Assembly: GCF_004798865.1 (NCBI RefSeq)
Contig: NW_025335589.1
Location: 8,181,532 to 8,245,531, forward strand
DNA from: Varanus komodoensis
Lineage: Eukaryota; Chordata; Lepidosauria; Squamata; Varanidae
Direction: 5' to 3'
Length of the DNA: 64,000 bases
The notes under the pieces: generated by a model
The model's input: only the letters and a program-made list of their open reading frames with translations
Databases searched by the model: none
Told to the model about the DNA's origin: nothing
Shown here: positions 51,458 to 61,723 of the stretch, piece by piece
Position numbering within the stretch: the first letter of the stretch is position 1
How the letters are laid out: each line of letters opens with the position of its first letter
Program-made: the position numbers and the translations under genes

Positions 51458-51765
51458 CTAAGAGATGGACAAGATTAAATGTGAGAATAACTCAAGAAGC
51501 TAAAATTCTTCAAGGAAGGGAGAAAAAAAACCAGACATATAAAATCAACCCATACACATACCTAATCCAGTGGCTAAACTGTGCTTAATTTCTATTTGAT
51601 TTACAGTAGTGGAGATAGAAATCTAAAACCCCCTATTGACCTCAACTGAAAGCACACAATCCAGTCAGAAGTGTAGAGTGAATCCCATAATTGCTTTAAT
51701 ATATGGGAAAGTGAAAACATCCTGGTTCAAGAAAGTCAAGATTTTGTTTTGTTTTGTTTAAATAC
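51458..51765 (-). other. LRBA intron, 308 bases
   Basis: A short intron. No repeat or RNA gene seen. It contains a run of GTTTT units near its upstream end, on the reverse strand an A-rich stretch. Confidence 0.9.
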
Positions 51766-51844
51766 CTCATCTTTGAAGCAGAATCCTCAGGCACAGAAGA
51801 AACTGTAGGAACAGATGGTAATCTTGAGTTTGATGATCCACTGC
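51766..51844 (-). CDS. LRBA: LRBA internal exon, Ser-rich linker
   Basis: Seen: 79 bases on the minus strand after acceptor TTTTGCAG. Two bases complete a Gly codon from the upstream exon, then it reads SGSSNSRLPSVPTVSSVPED, SASKM and two bases of a Ser codon, with donor GTATTT. The composition is mostly Ser, Pro and Val with no fold motif, so it is most likely a flexible linker. This is the part of the LRBA stretch I expect to vary most between species. Its identity rests on exact phase continuity with the strongly matched exons on both sides, which together read [20 protein letters not shown] across the junction. The intron upstream is over 10 kb, while the downstream one is only about 300 bases. 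Confidence 0.9.
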
Positions 51845-52506
51845 CTGCAAAAGAATTTTTTAAATAGAGCTTATATAGGAAATGAGCATATGAAACCGCT
51901 TTAAACTGCATGAGACCATTGGTCCATCTAGTTTAGTACTGTCAAGCCTTACTAGTAGGAAATCTCTGTGGCCACAGGAAAAGATCTTAGTCAGTCCTAC
52001 CATCCAAGATCCTTTTAAGTAGATATGCCTGTAACTGAAACATGAGAATGGCCACATGCAAAGCATTTGTTCTGTCACACTCAAATGTGCCCCGGTCCAA
52101 ATTTGCCAAAGAACTAGTGAATGCTCAGATTCCAAGCTGGTGAAACATAAGCTTGTTTCAGTCAATCAACCTCTTTATTATCTTTTACATTATTATTTGC
52201 TTTATACAACTCACCATACCTTCTCTATTTTTGCAACACTTGTTGAGGTTTCTAATGCTGCTCAGAAAAGTGGTTCCTACACCAAGGACTTCCAATTCTC
52301 ACAAGCCAGCATTCTTCATTATTTGTTTAAATATTCAAGATCACAAGCTATCAAGCCAGAAATGACTAGATTTGTTAACACATGGAGCAAAATGGTCAGT
52401 TTGTTAGAAAATAGGCTCTTTACTGAAGAACAAGAAGTCTAATGGCCAATATCCCTTTTGACAGAAGTGCTAATGTAAATTATACCAGTATAAGCAACCT
52501 CTAGAG

Positions 52507-53473
52507 CAGTGGTTTTCAACTGCTGGTCCATGGACCTGCACCAGTCCGCAGGAGATTTCCTGCAAGGCGCATCCCACTCACTGCAGCACCTGTGCTCCAG
52601 CACCTCTTCTTCAGTTGGCTTTGCATTTGTGGGAGGTGCGCCAGTGCCACCAGGGAGGGCAGAGGGGAGACACAGCTTGGCAGGAGCTGGCTAAGAGCCA
52701 CATTGTGCCGATATTGGTGGTGTTGTTGTTAGTCGCGAAGTTGTGTCTGACCCATCACGACCCCATGGACAACATTCCTCCAGGCCTTCCTGTCCTCCAC
52801 CATCTCCTGGAGTCCACTTAAGCTCACACCAACTGCTTCAGTGACTCCATCTAGCCACCTCATTCTCTGCCATCCCCTTCTTCTTTTGCCACCTATTGTT
52901 CCCAGCATTAGGCTCTTCTCCAGGGAGTCCTTCCTTCTCATTAGGTGGCCTAAGTATTTGAGTTTCATCTTCAGGATCTGGCCTTCTAAAGAGCAGTCAG
53001 GGTTGATCTCCTCTAGAACTGACCAGTTGGAACGCCTTGCAGTCCAAGTGACTCGCAGGAGTCTCCACCAGCACCACAATTCAAAGGCCTCAATCCTTTG
53101 GCGCTCAGCCATCCTTATGGTCCAGCTTTCACAGCAATACATTGCAACTAGGAAAACCATAGCCTTGACTATACACACTTTTGTTGGCAGGGTGTTGTCT
53201 CTGCTTTTTAGTATGCTGTCTAGATTTGCCATAGCTTTCCTCCCAAGGAGCAAGTGTCTTTTAATACTGATATTGGTAGTTTGTTCTTTTGTTGGCATTT
53301 TTTGTTGCTAGGTTTCTGGTTGTTTTGGAGAATTTTCTTTTTCTGGTATTGGACACTTATTACAGAGAATACTGTATTATGTGTAGAGTGCTTTTTGTTT
53401 CTGCCTCAGTGGTCTCCAAGGTGGTTTCCCTATTTTTGCTGGTCCCCAGCTGTGGAAAGGTTGAAAATCTTTG
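52507..53473. mobile_element. Non-autonomous hAT element, split by BovB
   Basis: Left end CAGTGGTTTTCAACTGCTGG; right end, reversed, CAAAGATTTTCAACCTTTCC, matching at 11 of the first 14 bases. The flanks are an 8-base target duplication, CTCTAGAG (52499-52506) and CCCTAGAG (53474-53481), with one mismatch. Both the ends and the 8-base duplication are diagnostic of hAT. Without the inserted BovB it is about 400 bases long and codes for nothing recognisable. Confidence 0.88.
52720..53268 (-). mobile_element. BovB (RTE) LINE 3' fragment
   Basis: The minus strand keeps an open frame of over 170 codons with hallmark BovB blocks: LLLGRKAMANLDSILKSRDN, TLPTKVCIVKAMVFLVAMYC (CESWT), AFELWCWWRLLRVTWTARRS, LKYLGHLMRRKDSLEK, RGWQRMRWLDGVTEAVGVSL and EDRKAWRNVVHG. 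This is the C-terminal part of the ORF2 reverse transcriptase protein, after the catalytic core, followed by a short 3' end of GTTAGT/AACAAC repeats. It is flanked by GATATTGGTGGT (52710-52721, at the element's 3' side) and GATATTGGTAGT (53269-53280), a likely target duplication with one mismatch. It lies within a hAT element. The open frame suggests a fairly young insertion. BovB is known to have spread horizontally among squamates and ruminants. Confidence 0.93.
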
Positions 53474-53481
53474 CCCTAGAG

Positions 53482-54625
53482 CAAAGCAACTAGGCAACCT
53501 CAGGTGCAGCGCATTACAGTAATCTAAACGTGAGGTTACCGGTGCATGTATCACCACTGTTAAATGCTGCTCAGCTGCTCATATGGATAGAGGCACAGTT
53601 GATGCATCAACCATAGCTGATAAACGGTGTTCCTGGCCACAGACACCACCTGGTATTCCAGGGAGAGTTCTGGGTCTAGTACACGAGAACTCTACACTCT
53701 GTCCTGCAGGGGGAGTGCAACCCCATCCAGGACAGGGCAGATATCTTCCTACTGGACTGAGATTCTGCCTATTAATAGCACCTCAGTCTTGTCTGAATTA
53801 AGTTTCAATTTGTTGGCCCTCACCCAGCCCATCAACCCAGACAGACACTAGTTCAGAGTCAAAACTGCCTCACCTTGATCAAATATAAACAAGAGGTCAT
53901 CAGCATACTGGTGTCACTTCAGCCCAAACCTCCTGATGACCTCTTCCAGTGGTTTCATGTAGATATTACACAGTGTGGAGGATAGGATGGAACCCTGAGG
54001 CACACTATGGCATAACTGCCATGGGGTCAAGGTACTATCCCTCAGAGATTCCATCTGGAATTGGCCAGCCAGGTATAAGCAGTACTACTGCAAAGTAGTG
54101 ACTCCTACTCCTAATCTGGCCAGTCTATTCAGGAGGATACCATGGTCAATGTTATCAAAAGTCACTGAAAGGTCTAGGAGAATAGAAACATACACCCCCT
54201 GTCTTTCTCCCAGCAAAGGTCATCCCACAGGGTGACCAAGGCAGTCTCTGTCCCATACCCAGGCCTAAATCTGGACTGAAAAGGATCAAGATTTTTCAAA
54301 AGGTGGGTATGTCGTGAGCGGAACCGGCTGGATCCGGAGGTCAGACTAGATGGCCCGTGAGGCCCCTTCTGACTCACTCTGTTTCTATGTTTCTAAGATG
54401 GTCTGTTTCCTCCAAGAAGGCCGGGAGCTGTCCAGCCAGCACCTGCTCAAGCACATTAACCAAGAAGGGAGTGTTGGCTACAGCCCTATAGTTAACATCT
54501 TCTGGGTCCAGACTAGCCTTCTTCAGGAGAAACTTGATCACTGCCTCTTTAAATAGAAGCAGGATGTGACCCTTCATCAGAGAAGTGTTCACAATAGCCT
54601 GGGACCAGAAGCATATTCCCTCCTT
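53482..54625 (-). mobile_element. L2-like LINE fragment with RT core
   Basis: Minus-strand frames give, in order, LLKKASLDPEDVNYRAVANT, PFLVNVLEQVLAGQLPAFLE (ET), DPFQSRFRPGYGTETALVTL, VPQGSILSSTLCNIYMKPLE, then HQYADD with intact catalytic Asp-Asp near 53900, RANKLKLNSDKTEVLL and VTSRLDYCNALHLRL. This is most of a reverse transcriptase of the L2/CR1 group. Several stops and frame changes break it. A CR1 tail sits in it at 54309-54395 on the plus strand, splitting FLEET from DPFQS. Its downstream limit coincides with the hAT target duplication. Confidence 0.85.
54309..54395 (+). mobile_element. CR1-type tail inserted in L2-like LINE
   Basis: GTCGTGAGCGGAACCGGCTG, GATCCGGAGGTCAGACTAGA, TGGCCCGTGAGGCCCCTTCT and GACTCACTCTGTTTCTATGT TTCT. 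It interrupts the LINE frame and so is younger than it. A second copy is at 6010-6099. Confidence 0.75.
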
Positions 54626-55766
54626 GGTTTCGATGTCCAGCTACAAGAAGCAAGAGAACAAGCGGCAGGTCAGACCTATGCTAGTGGCAATTTGGATACT
54701 GCCCAAAGATTTTGAAAAGAGTTGCTACTTCTTAATGGTAATAGCTAAAGTTCATACCAGATTACATTTGGCAGAGATACAAGGCTGCTTTGGGAAAATT
54801 CAATCATATGGGTGTGCATGCACGCCTTGCAGGTTATCATCTATAGTTTGGTTAACAAGCAAACAATGGAAACCCATACTATGGTTGTTATTTGTGTGCA
54901 TATGTGTATTTCAAAATAAAAACCACAACCATAAAAGCTAAATTGCTTAGTTTTGTATTTATTAGTCCTTTTCTCTATTCTCTGTTTAAGAGATTCATTT
55001 TTATTTTTTGAATGCATTGGATTACAGAATCCAAACAAAGCAAGGGGTAGCACTTTGTGTTGATACAAGTGTGCCTTATATTTGTGTTACACTGTCCAGC
55101 ATAGACACTTTTATCATCAGAAGTGTGCCTGGTCCATATTAATCCTGTCCTAACAAGATAAAATTGAAACCCTAGATAATGTTCAGGCTGTTACCTTTTC
55201 TCACGTTGGTTGATTCATTTCACCAAAAATTGAAGAACCATTACTAAAGATGCTAAAGTATGGCATGGTTGTGGGAGGTAGGAATGATAAAAACTGACTA
55301 TTCCATACCACCATCTCCATACACAATGATTAAGAAAAGCATTCTTCACATAAAGAGTACACCTGCAATCTTAACCCTTTTTCCTCTACACAAATACTGT
55401 TGACAGGTATCAGATGATAGGATTTGGAGATGGTACAGCACATAATGAGATGAAAGGCTGCTAAAGCTTTAAACTGGAAAAGCGTCAAATTCTATTTAGA
55501 CCTGCAACTATCCAGATTGAATACTTCCATTTTTCAACAAGGGGTAGGTAGGAAACAAAACGTCCACCTAGCATTTCTAACTGCTATGTTTTCTTTTGCT
55601 CTCAGCGGGTACCGGTTCCCGAAATTTTGGTTTACCAGGTTTCCCAACAAGTAGTACTGCCTGTCACTATCACTAAATTTCAAGCATCCATGCAATGAAA
55701 TGCAATGAGCAAGTAGAAAAGTATACCCATTTTAAACATGGGGAATTAATGTTGAAATATAGTGAT

Positions 55767-55840
55767 CTGGTTCATGTAGTATGATAGCCCGCCATGGGTA
55801 AACAGCCATAGTGGGTTGTCATGCTGTCCAACCCTGGCAT
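55767..55840. mobile_element. Small MITE with inverted ends
   Basis: Left part CTGGTTCATGTAGTATGATA, GCCCGCCATGGGTAAAC; right part CATAGTGGGTTGTCATGCTG, TCCAACCCTGG, which reversed begins CCAGGGTTGGACAGCATGAC. The facing CTGGTT/ACCC...CATGA halves fit the MITE family at 61724-61856. Confidence 0.5.
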
Positions 55841-56622
55841 GATTCTTGCAGGGTGGCTTATTTTTCCATGAACAAGTCACTCAGAAGACCCATTACTTCT
55901 TCTAAGGTTGCCCTTGATCATAAAGGGTTGTTGTGCCACTTTAACCCAGCAGCTATATCATGGGCTGCCTGGAATGGCTATGTGACCACTTGGCAAGTGT
56001 GAGGAAAAAATCCTGCTTCCTACCTTGTCCTCCCTTTGATGGCTGAAACAAACAAGAAAATTGACCAGACAAGACAAAGCTTATCAGAACTGAGTGCTTG
56101 GGATGGACTGACCAAAACAACCCATGTGTTTTTTCAGTTCAATTTTCAGTGGTAGAAAAGAACGCACAAGTCTACTTGCACTTTTTGAAGGCAAAAAGTG
56201 GGAAATAAAAAATACACTTCCCCAGCCCCTGGCAAAGAATGAAAAGGCATAACAGTTGGAGTGAAGAGAAGAAGACAAAATGGGTTCTGCTATGAAGGGC
56301 ACTGGGACACATGTCAGAGATGGATACATGGTGGAGGAGAAACAAAGTGAGAACAACTTGCAGTAACCTTGACAGTCATGCATATTCTGGGTTGTTCAGC
56401 GAACAAGTGACTGACACTAATTTGCAGGATAACTTAGCAAGATTTGTGAATCCATGCAGTGTCTTGCATAGATTTTTCCAAGCCAGTGCACAGTCAGGCC
56501 CAAGTTCAAGACAGACACATGGATCATACTGGCATTGTTTCAGAGAACTGATATTAATGAATAAAATACAGAACACATGTCAACAAAAACAGAATATGAA
56601 TTTACAAAGATGGATTTACAAG

Positions 56623-57198
56623 CAGTCCCCAGGTTACAAACAAGTTCCACTCCTGAGAAAAAGGAAATTCATCTTCAAGTCAAAATTGTATGTAAGTTGG
56701 ATCATATATAGTAGGTTCTCCACATTAACAGGGGTTGGGTGCAGGACCCCCATGAAAGTGGAAAAACCATGAATATCTCTAGCCACCTTCCCACCTCAAC
56801 GTATTAGTGCTTCCTCTTTGCAGCAAGGAAATGCTGGAGAGATTTTCCTCTCTGGCTAGGAAGAGCAGGAAGGCATGTTTCAGAGGTCTCCCTCTGTTCC
56901 CTCCCTCCCTTCCTCCCTCCCTCTGGTGATGCTTTGGAGACCCTCCTTCTCTACCCTTTTCCTTCTTCTATCTCTATGGTGATGACGAGTTCCTGCAGTA
57001 TTTTTTATTATTATTATTGGGCTTTATATCAGTTCGTTCTTAAGCATTTGTTTGTTTATTTATTTAAAACTTTTGTATGTCATCCCATATATAAATATCT
57101 CAGAACAGCTTACAGCCATTTAAAAACAATTAAAGTACAATTTAAAAACAATTTAAGTATTTTAAACTAAGTACAAGTAGTTTGTAACTTGGGGACTG
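56623..57198. mobile_element. Tigger/mariner-like non-autonomous element
   Basis: Left end CAGTCCCCAGGTTACAAACA; right end, reversed, CAGTCCCCAAGTTACAAACT: 18 of 20 bases agree. Inside is AGGTTCTCCACATTAACAGG, GGTTGGGTGCAGGACCCCCA and GAAAAACCATGAATATCT, like the 'ggtccccacattcgcgg...cgaata' ends of pogo/Tigger elements. This suggests a composite. A (TC)-rich run (56890-56925) and a LINE tail (57048-57160) lie within. A TA target duplication was not evident. Confidence 0.7.
57048..57160 (-). mobile_element. LINE 3' tail, diverged
   Basis: TTGTTTATTTATTTAAAACT, TTTGTATGTCATCCCATATA, TAAATATCTCAGAACAGCTT, ACAGCCATTTAAAAACAATT. More diverged than the other tails and nested in the Tigger-like element. 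Confidence 0.55.
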
Positions 57199-57912
57199 TC
57201 TCTATTGCACAGCAACACTACTGGATACTAAAATAAATACTAAAACACAAAGCTTACACCATACTGGATATAACTGCTTAGTATACATTAAATTCACCAA
57301 CTTTTCAGTGTCAACTTTCTTGACATACAGTCAGTTACAGAATCCAGTATTCAAAGCAATATACAACACAAAAATGCAGAACTGAGTCTTTCAGTTTGTG
57401 ACCATTTCGATATAGCTCTGCCTGGAATGTTGGTGCATGACTTAAAATATCGACCCTTATTTTTTACATACTTTTAAATTCATAAAAGATAGACATTACA
57501 ACACTTAGGTAAACCAACACAAATCTGTTTTATTGTGGGATAGAGGACTTTTTGCTTTTCAGTTCTTACCAAACCTGAAATGGATTGAATCCATAAAGGA
57601 AGCTACAGCCTTAAACTTAGAAGAACTGAGTGGAGCTACCATGGACACGACATTTTGGAGAGCTTTCGCTCATGGGGCTGACATAAATCAAAGACAACCT
57701 GACAGAACACAACCACAACAAACCCCATGTGGTAAGTTGTAACTTTAAAGGAACAATATTAAAACTATTTGAGATATCAGCTCTTGTTTTTCAACTTTTT
57801 AAATAAGCAACATGGTTTCTGGTTATTCTAACTACCTGGAAAACTCAATTCATTGTAGGAAAGTTGTACTACTTCCAGCTAAAACTAAGTGTTATGACTG
57901 CAGCACATGCTG

Positions 57913-58100
57913 CTTTATTTATTATTTTATTTATTTATAACATTTTTATGCTGCCCCCATTGCAGAAAGCCTCGGGGTGGCTTACAAAGCAGGATAAAAC
58001 AAACATAGAATAAACATTAAAAATTCGGAGCATCTCGGCTGTATCATAAAACCAATAAATAAAAACAACAGTTAACAATTAAAATATTGTTTAAATAAAA
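57913..58100 (-). mobile_element. LINE 3' tail (L2/CR1-like)
   Basis: TTTATTTATTATTTTATTTA, TAACATTTTTATGCTGCCCC, CATTGCAGAAAGCCTCGGGG, TGGCTTACAAAGCAGGATAA, then CATAGAATAAACATTAAAAA TTCGGAGCATCTCGG. The longest of the five minus-strand tails. It shares GGAGCATCTC.. with the sequence after the 15024 copy (GGTGCATCTC). Confidence 0.72.
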
Positions 58101-58429
58101 AGGTCTGTTCCTGTTACCTGCTTCTGTTACCTTTCCTATTTCAGCTGACTATAAGCAACAATGTGACACATTCGTAGTAATATCCAGTAGTCGCATATCC
58201 TACTAGATCCCCTAGTAACATAACCAATGACTGCATCATGGTGATATTGTGAAATGACTGTTATTGAATGTTAGTGAAACGATCCATAAGATTTATGCTA
58301 TGGGATTCTGTGGGGCTCTACTTTATATTTCAACACCTACATGAAACAAGGAGAAAAGTTACCTAAAGATGTATGGGCTTAAGTGCCACATGTATGTTCT
58401 ACCTCTCCTTTTCCTCTAATATAGATTAG

Positions 58430-59185
58430 GTAGTTGATGTTTTGACAAGAGCTTGGGCAGAGTAATGGACTGGATGGGGGCCAATAAACTGAGGCTCAAC
58501 CCAGACAAGATGGAGAGACTTGTTATGGATGGTTCCTCTGTCTGGCTAGGTGATGTTCAACCTGTTCTGGAGAGCACTTCACTCCACTAAAGGAGCATAT
58601 TCACAGTTCTGGAGTGCTCTTACATTCATCATTGTCACTAGAGGCTGGTGTCTCAAAGAACCTTTTATCAGATTAAACTGATATACATATGACAATCCAA
58701 CTTGGTTAGAAATAGCCAATTCATGTTGTTAACCTTCTGTTCAGATTATTTCAGTATATTGCATATGGGGCTATTTTTGAAAATTGTCCAAATAGCCCAG
58801 TTAGTCCAAAGTAGAGCTCTCGGACTATAACTAAGCCTGACTGATTTGGCCATATTGTGTCAGTACCTTGTTATTTGCTCTAGTTGCCACTTTGTTTTTA
58901 AGCCCAATTCAAAGAAGAATTATCCAGTGGCAGCATCCTGTATGTACCAGGTCCTCCTCAAAGAGGCTTGCTTGGTGCCTTGTGCTCTTTTCAATCTAGG
59001 AGACGTCCTTTTTATTCTCTCATGCATTTTAAGAACCTTTCACTGCAGTTTTATTTCCCTACTCGATTTACTTTGGTATTATGTGTCATATTTTTACTTT
59101 ATACTGCTGGCTTTATCTTGGTTTTATTATATGTTGTTTTATTCCTTGTTTTGCCCTTTGTATTTCATGCTTTTAATGTACTGTA
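58430..59185 (+). mobile_element. L2-like LINE fragment, 3' part
   Basis: Broken frames read VMDWMGANKLRLNPDKMERL early, then the C-terminal end of the LINE protein (SRALGL, LVATLF, LVLFSI), then a T-rich 3' region ending TTTCATGCTTTTAATGTA. The NKL.LNPDK block is the one also seen at 53482-54625. 5'-truncated, decayed. Confidence 0.7.
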
Positions 59186-59188
59186 CAC

Positions 59189-59261
59189 TACCCAGTGGCC
59201 TAATGGATAAGGCATCAGCCTCCGGAGTTGGGGATTGTGGGTTTGAGTCCCATCTGGGTCA
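59189..59261 (+). tRNA. tRNA-Arg(CCG)-like sequence, probably a pseudogene
   Basis: 73 bases fold as a full tRNA. Acceptor arm TACCCAG/CTGGGTC; D arm GCCTAATGGATAAGGC; anticodon arm TCAGC-CTCCGGA-GTTGG with anticodon CCG at 59222-59224; T arm GTGGG-TTTGAGT-CCCAT. It matches the vertebrate tRNA-Arg(CCG) I recall (GACCCAGTGGCCTAATGGAT...) except for a few bases. Changes that argue for decay: base 1 is T facing C72 (no pair), the T-loop and box B have TTTGA in place of TTCGA (C56 lost), base 73 is A, and one stem pair is now G-T. There is no CCA encoded and no clear TTTT stop right after. It lies between the 3' end of a LINE and the ACA SINE. Call: tRNA-derived relic or weakly active gene. Confidence 0.8.
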
Positions 59262-59277
59262 TTCCTTGTTCTTATTT

Positions 59278-59622
59278 GGGATGTAGGTGGCGCAGTGGTT
59301 TAAACTGCTGAGGTGCTGGGCTGGTTGATCAAAAGGTCGACAGTTCAAATCCACACAATGGGGTGAGCTCCATCGCTTCGTCCCAGCTCCTGCCAACCTT
59401 GCAGTTTGAAAGCATACAAGTGCAAGTAGATAAAAAGGTACCACTTCGGTGGGAAGGTAACAGCATTCCATGCACCTCGGTGTTTAGTCATGCTGGCCAC
59501 ATGACCACGGAGACTGTACACGAACAAACGCTGGCTCCCTCGGCTAGGAAACGGAAATGAGCACACCCCGGTAGAGTAAGATGTGACTGGACTTTGATGT
59601 CATGGGGAAACCTTTATACTAC
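59278..59622 (+). mobile_element. ACA-Sauria SINE
   Basis: tRNA-like head GGATGTAGGTGGCGCAGTGG, TTTAAACTGCTGAGGTGCTG; box-B-like GTTCAAATCC (59343-59352); body CCCAGCTCCTGCCAACCTTG, CAGTTTGAAAGCATACAAGT, GCAAGTAGATAAAAAGGTAC, GGTGGGAAGGTAACAGCATT, TTAGTCATGCTGGCCACATG, ACCACGGAGACTGTACACGA, GGCTCCCTCGGCTAGGAAAC and 3' end GACTGGACTTTGATGTCATG. This is the ACA-Sauria family of scaled reptiles, full length apart from small deletions. It is the strongest marker of the host group. Confidence 0.93.
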
Positions 59623-61511
59623 CCAAAGAACTTGAATCATTAGGTAGCTTAAAAATGTAATAAATAACAAATATTGGAATGCTAGTTATCTCAAGCATTG
59701 GTTTAACTAGTTGGATGATGTAAAGAAACTGTCTGTGGTACGTAAGATACAAATTAAGCCAAATACATAGAAAGCACCACGCAAAACTGAAAATCCACAG
59801 CACAGATTGTTTTTCTGTGAGAATACTATGCTGTCTCCAGATCACAATTCTCTACTAAACTGTCCCTCAGACTGATACAACACTTTAGAAATTGTATTCC
59901 TTGAGAAAAGTATTCCCAAAGCACTCCAGTAGCACAAAATCCTGCAAGAGGTCCATAGCCTCAACCTCTTCAGAAACTGTAATTCGAAATAACAGATTTC
60001 TTTCAGGCAACCAATATAGCTTAAAAATGTCAAAGCACAGGAATGTCAGTTATGTGTTACTTTGTAAGTAACTTCACAGCACTATTTCATGTAAACGCTC
60101 TTTGGATAAATGCATGAAATGTAGTTTCCAACTGAGCTTTCATTTAAGGAATGACTTTTGTGTATTGAGAAAAAGAGACATTTCAGAAGCATGTTTTCAT
60201 CTAAAGCACACATGCAAGTAAGTGCAGTAGCTACTTCAAACATGTGGAACCAAAGTGACTTATCTCTCTTATCCTTTCACTGATAAACTGGCTCCTTCAA
60301 ACTGACAGTTTTACAGACATTCGCAAGGACATAAAAGAAAATGCAAATAGATCATCTGTCTAGCACCTTCCTAGTGAAAGCTTATTGTTTATTCAAGGTC
60401 CCCAAGGGTCTAAACAAATAATGTCTCTAGCAATAAACTGTCCTTAAAAGGAAGTGGTGCTCCCAAAAACACTTGCATGTCTTTGAATGTACATATGCAA
60501 AGAAAAGTGATACCTACTGTGCAATTTAATGACAAGCCACAGCTACTAGAAAGGTTTTATTCCTTCTTCCCTAATAGAATCTAGCAAGGTTCAAAAACAT
60601 CAGATTTCTTTTTAAAAGAAATGTATAGTTAAGTACTGATCTCATTCAAGTACTGAAATGCTCCAGTGCCAGGTTTCTAAGGGCTCCTAAAAGTGAATGT
60701 TTAAACCAATAAATATAAATATCTGCACAAAACAAACATCTTTTGCATGCCACATGAAATCAGATTTTGGTAAACTGTACTGCATTCTCAAATTGGCTTT
60801 TATAACATACACACAGAAAGGTTCCATTATTTTTCTATAAAAACCTACAAAGCATGAAAGGCACCATTAAAAAAATCAGTGACTGCGCCACCATTTTTCT
60901 ATCAACACTGTGACAAAATCATTACACTTCCACATAGCTCCACAGCAAAACTATGACTTTTGTCATAAATTATCATTCATTACACATTTGCCACACTAAG
61001 TCCAGGCATCTCATCTTGACCTTGCTATTGTGGGGATATTGTACTTTTCCAGCACTGGATACACAGTTGGTCCTGGGGAAGATGCTGCTGGGAATACCAC
61101 TTGGATTGTGGATGCATAAATGATCAATGCACTAATGCTCTACTATCAGAGTTCCAATTAATAGGTTTTTAAACAAAACAGAAGGCAAACTTGTGGAAAA
61201 CATTTCCTCTGGTTTTTCACAAGTTTGTCATCTTTAGTTAATCTTGCTTATTCCTCTCCAGAACTACAGCTCAAGTCTAGGCTCATGGAATGTGTATGCA
61301 TGTATGAGTACCACAGCCAGTCCTTGCAGCAGGATTGTACTGTGGGTTGGAATCAAGATGAATACTTGAGTGATGACTTAAAAAGAATAAAATATAATAG
61401 GGGTGACAATGTAAGGGCCATTTGAATATATCCTAAGGAACTATGATTTAGTGGCAGAATATCACTGACGGTCCCAGGTTCAGGGTCTGGCAGCTCCAAG
61501 TTACAGTGGGC

Positions 61512-61556
61512 CAGCTCAGACAATACAATAGCCCACTGTGGGTTAATTAACCCTCA
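61512..61556 (+). mobile_element. MITE-type relic
   Basis: CCAGCTCAGACAATACAATA, GCCCACTGTGGGTTAATTAA CCC. Shares CAGA(C/T)AA(T/C)ACAATAGCCCACT with 27050 and, more loosely, with the right end of 61724-61856. Confidence 0.55.
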
Positions 61557-61723
61557 AGGAACCTGCATGCCTGCCATTAGCAGTGTGCAGCCCCTAGCCA
61601 GGAGTTGGCATGGCTTGAACAGATCATGTAAACCCAGCCAAGGTGTTTTTTGGAATTAAATAAAACTCAGAACAGATCGAGAACAGACCACAGGTTAGTT
61701 AATTCTCAAATAATCTTCTGCAG

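Noticed and set aside
52056-52442. Plus-strand open frame of 128 codons
   Set aside because: No family motif and no splice or start context. Low-complexity residue use like chance frames in AT-rich intron.
58846-59286. Plus-strand frame of 146 codons running into the tRNA-like sequence
   Set aside because: It is the end of the decayed LINE plus read-through of the tRNA-like sequence. It is not a gene of its own.
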